This document shows, piece by piece, positions 44,663 to 55,294 of a stretch of DNA of 64,000 nt; position 1 is the first letter of the stretch, and each line of letters opens with the position of its first letter. The notes beneath the pieces are model-generated. The model searched no databases. It saw only the letters and a program-made list of their open reading frames with translations, and had not been told where the DNA came from. This stretch comes from Volutella citrinella (Eukaryota > Ascomycota > Sordariomycetes > Hypocreales > Nectriaceae): positions 310,001-374,000 of the forward strand of contig JAWZSP010000002.1 of NCBI GenBank assembly GCA_034401135.1. Reading direction: 5' to 3'. Both the position numbers and the translations under genes were made by a program.

Positions 44663-46663
44663 TCAAGTCCAATCACTCCACTTAGTCCCCTGCCAGTACA
44701 CATTGCCGTCCTTTTCAAACTGCGGCCCCTCGGCATCGATGATGTGTCCCAGTTCGCAGCGAGAATATTCGATACGGGCCTGCTGCTCGTAGAATTGGTT
44801 GAAGCGAGTAGAAAGAGCGTCGCGGAGGGTGGCAACGTTGCCCTGGGGGTGCAGAGCCGCCCAAGGTTGGGAGCAGCTCGTACCCTTGCACGATTTGAGC
44901 ACGAAGAGGAGCGAGTCCAGCCGTGATACCACGTCCTTAAGAGAATGGCCTAGAATTTTTGTCTTAGCTGCCAACTCGGCCTCCTCGTCGTGAAGCAGAT
45001 TCCTCAGCTGCCATGGGTCGGTCTGTACGTTGGGTAAGAATGTGGCCATGACGGATTCGTTGATGCACTTACAGTCATGTCATAGAGCTCCCGTTCGTTG
45101 GTGCACCAGACAGAGTAGTACAAATTGTAGTCTTCGCCAACAACACGCAGCGCCTTGTAGGTGTTGTTGAATACTTGCTTGTCCTGGCCACCGTTGAAGC
45201 CCCATTTGCCTTCACTGATAGCCCAGCCCCAGTACTCGATGCTGACATGCTCACGAGTCTTTGGCGCAGCAGCAATCTCCTTAGCAGAGAGTGGGATTGG
45301 CGATCCGTCAAAATCGGCTCGCAACGGGGCGCCGATCAGAGAGAGAATAGTCGGCACTAGATCCACGTGGGCGGTAACTGCTTCGGAAACGCCGCCCTTG
45401 GGAACACCGGGGCCTCGAACAATGAGGGGAATGTTAATGTCCTCCTCAAAGCTGCACTCCTTGCCGGGCTGTAGACGGTGCTGGCTGATGTGATAGCCGT
45501 TGTCGGTGGTATAGAAGATGTAGGTGTTGTCCAGGATTCCATGTCGCTCCAGTCGCTCAATAAGACCATCAACAAGCTCATCCACGGCCTGGAGAGCTTG
45601 TAGACGGCCTCGATAATGTTTATCATTGTACTCAACCATCTCATCCGTCAGCTTGGGCTGTCGCCTAACCCAGTCGGCCCCCGAGGGCTTGTCAGGGTTG
45701 AAGTTTTCCCTTCTAGGCACCTTGGCGCCGGGGAACAGACCTGCGTGCCGCTTGGCGGGTTTGGGGAAATTCACCCGAAGCAAGTCATCGGAAATAGGGA
45801 CATTCTCGTCTGGACCCTTCACAGGGTTGAGCACAGAGCTGTTGACGTTGCTGTGGGGAGCGATGGGGGCGATGCCGAGGAAGAAGGGCGTCTCGGCGGC
45901 GACGGCATCATCGAGAAAGCCAAAGGCCTTCTCGGCCACCAAATCTGTAGAGTACTCTCCAAGGTGATTCACTGGAGCATCGTGATTTCTCTGGAACGTG
46001 GCGTTCCAATAGTCGTAGGTGTTGGGATCCAACAGGAAATCCTTTGTTTGTCAGTCTCGATGGGGCGAGGTCAGCAAGAGGAAACTCACGGAGCTGTTCC
46101 AGCCCTTCAGGTGAGGGCTATCGTAGTTCCATACGGTGTGCGCATTGAACATCTTGCCAGTGTAGAAGGTGTTGTAGCCCGCATCCTGGAGCCAGACGGG
46201 AAGATAATTTTCGTTATGGCCATTTTTGACGAAGATTGGAAACCCACCTTGGCTGGTTAGCTACGTGACGATGCGACAAACCTGGTGCCTTGAAAAGCTC
46301 ACCATAGGGAGGGTTGAGGTCGGTGACGTTGGTGTTGTGAGCTATGGAAGGTTAGTGATTTGAACAGTGAAGTTCTGCTCGAGCATGCTGCATACCAAGT
46401 TTCCCCGTCCAGAGACTGGCGCGAGAGGGACAGCAAACCGCTGTGGTGCAAAAGTGGCGCTTGTAGGCAGTGCCCTGATCAATAAGGTGCTTCTGTGTCA
46501 ACGGCGTGAACTTCAGTGAGTCCATGTGAAGGTCCTGATCGTCTGTAAGAATGAAGACGATGTTGGGTCGACTAGCAGAGTCCGGCTTGGCCAGCGGCAC
46601 CTGCTGGGCGTTGACGGCGAGTGCCGCCCCAGTTGCAAAGAGCACAACTGATTTGGACAACAT
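44663..46663 (-). CDS. Secreted sulfatase (arylsulfatase / glucosamine-6-sulfatase type)
   Basis: Exons 46663-46396, 46341-46303, 46247-46090, 46041-45073 and 45022-44663 close to 597 aa. Residues 1-19 form a signal peptide. Metal-binding DDQD lies at 41-44 and the sulfatase signature CCPSR at 77-81; Cys77 is the residue converted to formylglycine in active enzymes. Further landmarks are GYNTFYTGKMFN, YIFYTTDNGYHISQHRL and LYDMTTDPWQLRNLL, the last completed by the final splice. This arrangement matches S1 sulfatases similar to glucosamine-6-sulfatases and fungal arylsulfatases, which release sulfate from extracellular esters. Activity would need a formylglycine-generating enzyme, not present in this window. 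A Dal5-type transporter gene lies upstream in divergent orientation. Confidence 0.93.
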
Positions 46664-47629
46664 TTTGAATCCACTGAATCTGGCATTCAAAGATGAGCTA
46701 TCTCGACTGGATTACCCGGATCTAATAATCGAAGGTCCGCGCCGGAATATGCTCGGATGTCGCATCTCGATTCAGCATGGTGGCCCCACCACCATGTAAT
46801 CCGTGTCATGTTAGTTGATGATGTGCTCCATCTGCCTCATGACGCCAGCGGATTTTGGGCTGCGTCAATCACCCCCTTGTCCCACGGTTCGGGAATCCAA
46901 GGGACATCATCGGCCGACCGCCCGGGCCACGGAAAATGAGTTCTTTTTGCCAATTCTGATAATTTTGAAGTAGCTTGGTACAGAGAATGGGTTTGCGCTA
47001 CGGGCATAGGGCGAATGGATGAACGAACGAACGTAGTCGCAGAATGGCAATAATCCATGCTACTTTGGAATTCTATTCTGCTTCTGAGAGTCCCAGTGAG
47101 CTGACTATGTTTCCTACGGTGCATACGACGCGCGCCGGGGCTTGCGCGTCGCACGATTCGGGTTTGTTCACTGGCGCATCCTCGAGTTGATGTCGCAAAT
47201 CGATGTCGCAATTCCGCTCTGCAATAGCATGATGGTCGCAACCCATACCGCCAAGGTTAATTGTGGGCCGCGGTTTGCATCTCCGGGCCCTAAATGTGCA
47301 TTGCGGTTGCAACCTGGGGACTTGAATGGCACCAATATGGGGCATCCCAACTTCTCGCCTATGGCCCAGGCCAGTCCACGACCTCACAAGGGAACAATGG
47401 CCACACGGATAGGCTCTAGTCTATCTAAGACCCACTGGATACCCCTGGCGGTCAAATCTGGGTGGAATTTCTGCACGCACGGGGTCGACACCTGGGCTTA
47501 AATCATCGATGGCCCGCTGTGTAGGAGCAAAGTGCGTTCTGATGCTTCTATCCCATCGTCTCCGGCGAACTTCTGGCTTGTACGCTCGAGAATTGTTAAT
47601 ATTGTTCTGTGATTCCACCTTTTTCAGCG
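46664..47629. other. Divergent promoter region, sulfatase / MFS transporter
   Basis: 966 nt between divergent starts, with no supported gene. Pyrimidine-rich sequence precedes the transporter ATG at 47630. Confidence 0.5.
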
Positions 47630-49639
47630 ATGGCGGATATTAGCGACGAGAAGCAGAATGGCTCCATCAGCCACGAGATTGTGGAAAAGGACGACTCCTC
47701 GACCGATGACGGTATCCAATGGACCGATGAAGAGGAGAAGCTCCTTCTTCGAAAGTGAGTTGAGCCCAAATTGGCCATGGTCATCAATTGATGCTTACAC
47801 CAACTGCAGGGTCGACCTTTTGCTCATGCCCCTCTTGATTCTGGGCTTTTTTGCCCTGCAAATCGACAGAGGAAACATGTAACCAACGCTCTCCGAGACA
47901 CTCAAGGCCAATCTGACGATTCTAGTGGAAACGCTTTGACGGATAACTTCTTCAAAGATGTCGGCATCACCCAAAATCAGTTCAACACTGGCCAGCAGCT
48001 CCTTTCTCTCGGCATCATTTTACTCGAGGTTCGCACCATGAAAGCAACACTAGTAAGAAAAACAAGTTGCTAACTCGTGAAAAAGATTCCAAGCAACATG
48101 ATTCTGTACAGAGTTGGGCCTACTCTATGGGTTGGCGGTCAGGTTATTGCTTGGTCAGTAGACAGCCACTGCAGCAGGCAGATGAGGACTAACAGTTCAA
48201 AGGGGCTTGGTTGCCACCTTTCAGGCCTTCCAAAAGGGACTTGGGGCATTTATGGCTACCAGACTGCTCCTGGGGTAAGACAGGCTTTTGGCTTCTTGAG
48301 AAACAATGCTGACAGCTCTTAGTCTTTGCGAAGCAGGCTTCATCCCGGCGAGTCTCTTCACAATGACACGCTGGTACAAGCGTGATGAGATTAGCAAGAG
48401 ATACTCTTGGTTCTTCATTGGTAACTTGACGGCTGGCGCTATGACTGGCATAATTGCCTATGGAATGTGAGTGTCTTAATACCATTTTAATTCAACGAGA
48501 TAATGCTCACTGGTTGTACAGTTTGCACATGCGCGGAGTTGCGGGACTTGCTGGCTGGCAGTGGCTCTTTATTGTAAGTGGCAGGCTATTGATTCTACTC
48601 TGTCTTCGCTAACGGCTTCGGCGCAGCTCGAGGGTATCTTTACGGTGCTGGTTGGAGTCATCTTCCTGCTCACGTTTCCAAACCAAGTATCCAAGCCCGT
48701 GTCACTGCTCGGCGTTCGATATTTTACCGAGCGCGAGGCTCAAATTCTCACGCAGCGAGTCTTGCGAGATGACCCGTCAAAGGTTCAAGTCGGATCTCAC
48801 GTCACGATGACTGATATCAAAAAGACTGTCAGTACACCAAATTAGCTACTGCGGGCGTCCGTTAATGCTTGATAGTTCACCAATTGGAGGCTGCTCCCTC
48901 ACCTGGCCTTCACCCTTTGCGGATTGGCCCCAGCCCAGGCCTTTGGTTCATATGCTCCTAGCTTGGTCGTCAGCTTCGGATTCGAAAAACTGAAAGCCAA
49001 CGCCATGGTATCGATTGGTTCCTGGGCCCTGCTTTTTGTGAACCTTCTTTGGGGATGGTTGGCGTGAGTCTAATGTGTGTCTTATCTTGGCTGACCACCT
49101 TGCTGACCACATATTGCAGTGACAAGTTTGGGGTTCGTGGACCCTTGGTTGTTGTCGGCTTTATTCTGGGTCTGGGTTTCAACGTAAGGCAACTTCAACC
49201 CATAAAGACCAGCTGCTGACAAGAATCAATAGATTGGCAACTGCATTCTGGTGTCGTCGAAGGACTCGAACCTCAAGTTTGCAATGTTGACCCTCTCACT
49301 CGCCTTCTCCTGGCCATGGCGTAAGTTGAACACATTATATTGAGTGACACTCATTAATACCTCATAGACCCCGTCAATGGCTCCTGGCTTGCACTCAATG
49401 CCAAGTCGCCGGGTGAGCGATCAGTCACTCTGGCCCTGCACATCATGGCCGCCAACTGTTCCGGAATCATCGGCAAGGCACTGTTCCGCCAAGAAGACGC
49501 CCCGCACTACCCCAAGGGCTTCACTGCGATTGTCGGCCTCAGCGCTGCGTGCGTGGCGCTGTCCATTCTTGCCAACATCCAATACTACTTTAGCAACGGG
49601 CGCAAGCTGGCACGGACAGGGCTGAAGTACACGTATTGA
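47630..49639 (+). CDS. MFS transporter, Dal5-type anion:cation symporter family
   Basis: Twelve exons (47630-47754, 47810-47878, 47926-48028, 48086-48153, 48203-48274, 48323-48466, 48522-48573, 48627-48827, 48876-49063, 49120-49183, 49233-49320, 49368-49639) close to 481 aa. A charged N-terminus is followed by LPLLILGFFALQIDRGNIGNA, the first helix with the family's D-R-x-N-x-G/N block. Next come LLSLGIILLEIPSNMILYRVGP, WGLVATFQAF, LGLCEAGFIPASLFTMTRWYKR (typical MFS TM5), and WLALNAKSPGERSVTLAL in the second half. Dal5/allantoate-type permeases import small organic anions such as allantoate, nicotinate or short peptides. The substrate here is unknown; divergence from a sulfatase makes an organic acid or a released product a reasonable guess. 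Confidence 0.92.
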
Positions 49640-50201
49640 GTGGATATGGGGGCAAACCGAATGCGAAAGACAAGGAACCTTATGCATGCTGCACTGTTCA
49701 GGCTCCTGTTCACAGATGACGGCGGTGCAGGACAGACTTTTTGCTGTTCCTGCGCGAGCAACTATAATAGTGCGATGGGCCGTGAGGCACTGCAGCCGAG
49801 ACTTTGAACTATCCTTACGCTACTAATGTGCATCGGTCATGAACTTTGCGTGAATGAATTACGTGGCTACTGCTCTCGTGTGATGCCAGATCCCCGTGAT
49901 GCTGGGGGCCATCAAGTCCTCGAAACACCATCCGGCCATCAAGGGACCTCTTGGCTGACAAACAGAATCCCTCGTGCAGCCAAGCAATGAAGAGGAAGCG
50001 AGATAATGCGGGTGGAGACGATTTTTGGAGCCAAATAGCCATTGGTGAACACTAGTGATATTCCCGGTTCTGCCTGGGGAGGCCGACTGTTCACAGCCAT
50101 CAGGGTTCTCTGGCAAGAAATAAATACGCCCCGGTGAACGCGCCACTCCGCGCGTAGCACATCTAACCCCTCTCACGAGCACTCTAGCACTCTCCGTCAT
50201 C
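49640..50201. other. Intergenic, promoter of the ZIP gene
   Basis: 562 nt with no supported gene. The AT-rich AATAAATAC near 50117-50125 may serve as a TATA-like element about 80 nt before the ATG at 50202. Confidence 0.45.
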
Positions 50202-51410
50202 ATGGCCGGGAGTCTGGTGCACCACTTTGCGCGCCAGGAAGGCGAAGCGCCTCCGTCCTGCGACCAGGGCAACGAGTATGACGGTCGGATGGCCCTGCGC
50301 ATCTCGTCCATCTTTGTGATGTTGATCGGGTCGACATGTGGTGCGTCCGACATCCGTTTCCTCTCTACTGACAGCCGATGGTCCGGGGAAGACACTCTTC
50401 TGACAAGAACATCTAGGTGCGGTTTTCCCTCTTCTGCTTAGGAGCTGGTCGGATAATCCCCTCCCTCGACGCGCCCTCTTTGCGGCGAAATACTTTGGCT
50501 CTGGAGTCGTCATTGCTACGGCATACATCCATGTCAGTATTCTGTCCAGAACTGATACCATCCAGCCTTCTAACCGTCGAGTAGCTGCTTGTTCCTGCCA
50601 TCGAGGCCCTCAAGAATCCATGCCTACGCGGACCGATCACGGAATACGACTGGGCCGAGGGAATAGTCCTCATCTCCATCTTCGCCTTGTTCCTCGTCGA
50701 AATCTTGGTACATCGATACAGTAGAGAAGAAGCATACCGGCCGGTGGAAGACTTGTCAGCGTCCGACTTTAAGGACCACGAGACGCGCACAAGTCAGCAA
50801 TCCGAGTCCCTGCTTGGCCATGGCCACAGCCTTGGCACTGGAGAAAGAATGAATACCGTTGACTACGCTACCCAGATGGCAGCGACCCTCATCTTCGAGT
50901 TCGGCGTCCTATTCCACTCCGTCTTCATCGGCCTTACTCTCGCTGTATCAGGCGAAGAGTTCGTCACGCTCTATGTCGTGGTTACACTCCATCAGATTTT
51001 CGAGGGTCTCGCTTTGGGCTCGAGACTGGCTGATTTGAAGCTACCAAGAGCCAAGGAGCACATACGATACATCCTAGCCGGAGCTTTCGGGCTGACGACT
51101 CCCGCTGCTATTGCTGCTGGTCTCGTGTTCAAGGCATCGTATCCGCCCGGAGCCGAGATCACCCTGCTTGTAAATGGCATATGCGATGCTATCAGCGCTG
51201 GAATTCTCATCTACGTTGGCTGCGTTGAGCTCATGGCGCACGAACTTCAGCCTGGCAGTGTGATGATGAGTGGGAGCGCCTCCATCATGTTCTCAGCCTA
51301 TGGCCTCATGTGTCTTGGCGCAGGTATGTCTCGCTTCCCATGCTTGACAGGAAGACAGCTAACAGAGCGTTTCTGCAGGTTTGATGGCGTTATTGGGAAA
51401 ATGGGCTTAG
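50202..51410 (+). CDS. ZIP-family zinc/iron transporter
   Basis: Exons 50202-50340, 50417-50532, 50585-51323 and 51379-51410 close to 341 aa; the last exon codes only the final eleven residues (from Gly332, split by the intron). The model has eight predicted membrane segments. A variable cytosolic loop after TM3 has a His pair (GHGHSLG). The ZIP signatures are FEFGVLFHSVFIGLTLAV (TM4) and LHQIFEGLALGSRL (TM5), whose His and Glu residues form the metal path. AAIAAGLVF and NGICDAISAGILIYVG follow in TM6-7. The protein probably moves Zn2+ into the cytosol across the plasma membrane, like yeast Zrt1/Zrt2. It is convergent with the methyltransferase, the stops being about 100 nt apart. Confidence 0.93.
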
Positions 51411-51512
51411 AGAAAGACTCTAAACGGGGCTTTTCTTGTTTAATGCAACAGTAGTGATTGAACTTGGACTACTACCAAGCCCTTAGAAGCATCGGTAGCC
51501 ACAGCCTCATAC

Positions 51513-52130
51513 TCAGAGCACCTCGGCAACTACAAACACGGCCTGCACATTAGTCCCAATCCTTTCCATTTCTGAGAGATTGCTCAAGACTTTGAACCTC
51601 CCAGCGTCTTCGAGCGCTTTGACCTTGTCCTTGTAACCATTTTCGGTCCACACTGAGTCTCGAACTGTTGAGACAATGATTCCCCCAGGCTTGGCGACTC
51701 TGATGAGCTCATCGAAAGCCTCTGGACCAACGTGACCTGCTGTCATTGTGCCAACACATACAACGACATCGTAATATTGTGAGGGTATTTCAAGCCGCTG
51801 GGATAGATCTGCGAGGTCCAAGGATTGGTAGAGTCCAGTTCTCCGCGTGACTTCCAGCATTGCCGGGCTCAGATCTATGCCGTGCAGCTCCTTTGCCCCG
51901 CTCTTGGCGAGACACTCTCCGACTAGACCGGTTCCACATCCGGCATCCAGTATCTTGACCTTGGATATTTTGTCTGGACCCAGATGCTTGGCGATGTGTC
52001 CACTGGCAAGTTCCGGGGCGACGTATTCTTCTTTTTTGAGGCTTTCGTTGTATGTCTCTGCCCACCCTTGATAGGTAGCGAGAGTCTCGGCCACACTTGA
52101 CGAGTTCAAGGAGCGTTGGAGATTGGACAT
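51513..52130 (-). CDS. Class I SAM-dependent methyltransferase
   Basis: Intronless, 205 aa, cytosolic. Motif I for S-adenosylmethionine binding is LDAGCGTGL at 61-69, followed by the acidic end of beta-2 (HGIDLSP, 83-89) and the VVVCVGTM / LIRVAKPGGIIVSTV blocks of a Methyltransf_11/25-type fold. The compact length and YQGWAETYNES near the N-terminus resemble the METTL27 (WBSCR27)-like group, whose substrates are not firmly known. Nothing in the neighbourhood names a substrate; the flanking genes are transporters. Confidence 0.9.
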   Translation of the reverse strand: MSNLQRSLNSSSVAETLATYQGWAETYNESLKKEEYVAPELASGHIAKHLGPDKISKVKILDAGCGTGLVGECLAKSGAKELHGIDLSPAMLEVTRRTGLYQSLDLADLSQRLEIPSQYYDVVVCVGTMTAGHVGPEAFDELIRVAKPGGIIVSTVRDSVWTENGYKDKVKALEDAGRFKVLSNLSEMERIGTNVQAVFVVAEVL

Positions 52131-52522
52131 TGCGACTTAGAGTAGTAAGGGGCTGTGTCCTATTTGTTTTGTCGGAGTTGTATGATTCTGGGTGTGTTGA
52201 GGAGGCAACGAGACAAAAGCCACGGTATTTGGGGTGTGGTCGGATGACGAAGATTGCCGGCTATTGCGGGGTAGGCTGGTGGGGTTGGGTCTTGGATTGA
52301 GGGCTTATCTCATGCTAATGCTGACGATGTGCATCATGCAAGGGCGAGCGACTCGAGGGGACTCAATTGCTGGCAGGCTCACATCGAGCCGCATCAACAA
52401 GACTAAATCAGAGGAAAGCCACTGAGTGAAATGAATGGTACGGAAACATGAAGAACATTCCACGTGTCAAATATTCCCGAATAATGCCAGATCTTTATTG
52501 AGCTTTAATCCCGACTATTCTT

Positions 52523-54172
52523 CTACTCGAAGAGAACCCTCCAGAAATGATACCACTTCTCCCGCCCACGAGCGGGCGTCTCCAAAGCAATAACCTCAGC
52601 CAAACCTGACGTAAGATCCACATCTGCCGGGTCATGCATGAAAGGATCATTGCGACCAACGGTTAACTTGTGGCCGACATAGATGACAACAAAGATGAGA
52701 ATACCAATGTAAGCCGTCATAAAGCTGGAAGTGTTCCACTGTCCAGCCAAGAATACCTTGAAGCCATTGAAAAATAAGAGGATAGCAAAGCCAATCATGC
52801 TAACCCAAGCTGTGTATGGCTGGAAACGGGAGCGGTAGGGTAGATCTGTAAGGCCTTGCGCAGCTGTGGCCTTGCGGAAGCGCAGATAGATGAAGCAGCA
52901 GCAGACCCAACTCTGGAATCCTCCGGTATTGACGAGGTTGGCGAACCAGTTGAAGACTGTCGCGCCGTTGCTAGACAGATTGAGATACGACAGCAGAGTG
53001 AAGGAAGCGCTAGCGGCGACGGCATAGTATGGGATGCCGCTCTTGGTGCAGCGGGTGAAGATCTGGGGGGCGTTTCCAATAACGGCCAGAGAATACAGGG
53101 CGCGACTGGCAAGATACAAGTAGGAAGTTCCGGCCGACCACGCAGAGAGGACAATGACTCCATTGATAATGTGGTCGAGCACCTTGATGCCGTTTTCCTT
53201 GATACCAAGAGCCCAGGGCGAGGATGCAGCGCCACTGCCGCCGCTCATGAGGTCCGGGTTATCGCCACGGACGATGATTCCGATGCAAAAGACACCGATG
53301 ATGTAGAAGAGCACAAGGCGCCAGAAGTAGCGCTTGGTGGCCTTGGGCAGGTTGCGGCGAGGGCTTTCCATCTCGCCGCCTGTAACGACGAGGAGCTCGG
53401 GAGCGAAGGCAAACGCGTAGACGGAGAAGACGACGACAGCCAGGAATGCAACAAACCCACCTGACGGGCCCTCAAAGATGTACTCTTTCGTAGGGGATGG
53501 GTGGTTCCAGTTGGAGAACCACAGCGGCTGGTGAGATGGGCCGCCCCCGAAGAAGAGGACAATCGTCAGCATGATGAGGCCGAGGATGCCAACGACCTTG
53601 ATGCTGGCGAACCAGAACTCGGTTTCGCCGTAGAATCTGACAGGAAGGCAGTTGACGACGATCATGACGAATGCAATCAAGGTGAGCCAGAAGGCCGGAT
53701 GCAGCGGCGGGTTCCAGTAGCCGATGATGAGATTCGTCACAGTGACCTCGGCCGGGACGGTGATACAAAAGACGTACCAGTACACCCATCCGAGGGTGAA
53801 CCCAAGGCTCCGAGAGACGAATCGATTGCCGTAGTAGGCGATGGAGCAGCCCGGAACAGGGAGGTACGAGCTCATCTCGCCAGTCGCAGTGGCAACGCCG
53901 TAGAGCAGGGCAGTGATGAGGATGTAGGCAAGCAGCAGGAACAGCGGCCCGCCCATGTTCAAGGCCTGGCCTGATCCGACGAAAAGGCCGGTTCCGATAG
54001 TGCCGCCTAGGGCGATCATCTGAGCATGGCGAGTCTTGAGCCCTCGCTGAGTCTGGGATGTTGGAGAGGGTCCCAGGGGGCTGAAGGTACCGGTAGTATT
54101 GGACGGCCCCTTCTCCAACTCGGCGTCGGAGGCCGTGGGCTGTATCTTCTCGTCGCGAACGATTTCAGCCAT
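52523..54172 (-). CDS. Amino acid permease of the YAT (APC) family
   Basis: Intronless, 549 aa, about twelve membrane segments. The N-terminal signature is GLKTRHAQMIALGGTIGTGLFVGSG, diagnostic for fungal YAT permeases. Later landmarks are GEMSSYLPVPGCSIAYYGNRFVSRSLGF, VYAFAFAPELLVVTGGEMESPRRNLPKA and SGIPYYAVAASASF. These proteins import amino acids by proton symport at the plasma membrane; the closest characterised relatives I recall are proline and general permeases (Put4/PrnB/Agp types). Three HGATAR-type sites lie 190-345 nt upstream, fitting nitrogen control by an AreA-like GATA factor. The substrate cannot be assigned from sequence alone. Confidence 0.94.
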   Translation of the reverse strand: MAEIVRDEKIQPTASDAELEKGPSNTTGTFSPLGPSPTSQTQRGLKTRHAQMIALGGTIGTGLFVGSGQALNMGGPLFLLLAYILITALLYGVATATGEMSSYLPVPGCSIAYYGNRFVSRSLGFTLGWVYWYVFCITVPAEVTVTNLIIGYWNPPLHPAFWLTLIAFVMIVVNCLPVRFYGETEFWFASIKVVGILGLIMLTIVLFFGGGPSHQPLWFSNWNHPSPTKEYIFEGPSGGFVAFLAVVVFSVYAFAFAPELLVVTGGEMESPRRNLPKATKRYFWRLVLFYIIGVFCIGIIVRGDNPDLMSGGSGAASSPWALGIKENGIKVLDHIINGVIVLSAWSAGTSYLYLASRALYSLAVIGNAPQIFTRCTKSGIPYYAVAASASFTLLSYLNLSSNGATVFNWFANLVNTGGFQSWVCCCFIYLRFRKATAAQGLTDLPYRSRFQPYTAWVSMIGFAILLFFNGFKVFLAGQWNTSSFMTAYIGILIFVVIYVGHKLTVGRNDPFMHDPADVDLTSGLAEVIALETPARGREKWYHFWRVLFE

Positions 54173-54362
54173 GGCGGCGTGTAGAGAAGATAGAGTTCAA
54201 GAACAAGAGAGAGCGTGGATGCGAAGAGTCCCGCTGATCTGTTTCCGGGATGCAAGAGATGATACTGGTGTATGTTGTCCCTTGAGTTGCAGTTCAAAGA
54301 ATGGTGGAAACTGTGAGCATTGAAGGTCCAAAGTGAGTATCGTGAGATTCTTGGCTTGGTAT

Positions 54363-54515
54363 TTATCGTTCCACGGCGATGGATTCCGTTTGAGCACTTG
54401 CCAACTTGATCAAATCAGCCTCGGCTTTGGCTACCACAATCTATGCATTGATAGGAAGTGCAATGGTGAACGAGTCTGCAGACTCATATCTCACAACAAA
54501 GCCATGTGCAGATAA
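54363..54515. promoter_or_regulatory. Candidate GATA-factor sites upstream of the permease
   Basis: CGATAA on the minus strand (54363-54368), TGATAG (54449-54454) and AGATAA (54510-54515) fit HGATAR, the site of AreA/NIT2 nitrogen regulators. They lie 190-345 nt before the permease ATG at 54172. Such short sites occur often by chance; the spacing to a permease is the only added support. Confidence 0.35.
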
Positions 54516-55294
54516 GGCCGTGGAAACCTTCCCCCTCAGAAAAACTAGCCCTGCTACTAGAAACCATAACGGTGTCAGCGGGCTGAAGACAGGCTTCCCC
54601 GCGTAGTTCGCAGCCAAGTCTAGGCCGTTCCATGAGGGCCGAGGCGCAATGAGGCATAGCGTGGATGGTGCGCGCGACTCATTCGCGCAGGGTGGTGATA
54701 CGGCGAACGCAATGATTGGGTGGCAACATGTTTAAGGGGTGGAACGAGCTGGCCACTCCGTCTTTGTTCTGCCCGGGAGTGGGAAAACTGTCAGCTGGTG
54801 TTCATATGTTAGCGCCTCAATCAACGACAGGCAATCTCGGCAACGATAGCTCTGCCTCGCTAGTTAGGTAAGGGTCTCATGATAAGTGATCATATGGAGG
54901 CCAAGGGTCTGGGCTACTGAGAACTGGTGGCCATGGCCGTGCATCATGCGGGTTTCTAGTGAGCCGGGCATCAATTGGACTCAGCGATGGCTTGTATGAT
55001 TTAGACCCTGGGGCAGCATTGAGAGCGAGCCTAGAGGAGTAAATGCAGTCTGTTCCGTGCTCATGTTAAGTGTCCGTTTATGGGCTTGTTAGGTTGGGAG
55101 AGTACACTGAGTTGATACAAGAGGCGAAGATGTGGACAGCATTGAACGTGCCATTGTTCCTTACTAAATTCAAGGATTTCTAGTGCTTCCATCTCTAAGT
55201 AAACTAGTTTTTCTACCGGTCCAGGACGTTGATACACACTCAAGCAAACGCTTATACCAAATCAAACACGAGAGATCACGACTCAACAAACCAC
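54516..55294. other. Intergenic, no gene supported
   Basis: This runs from the permease upstream region to the stop of the dehydrogenase gene. A 60-residue minus-strand frame at 55061-55243 is not protein-like. No repeat or RNA gene was seen. Confidence 0.5.
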
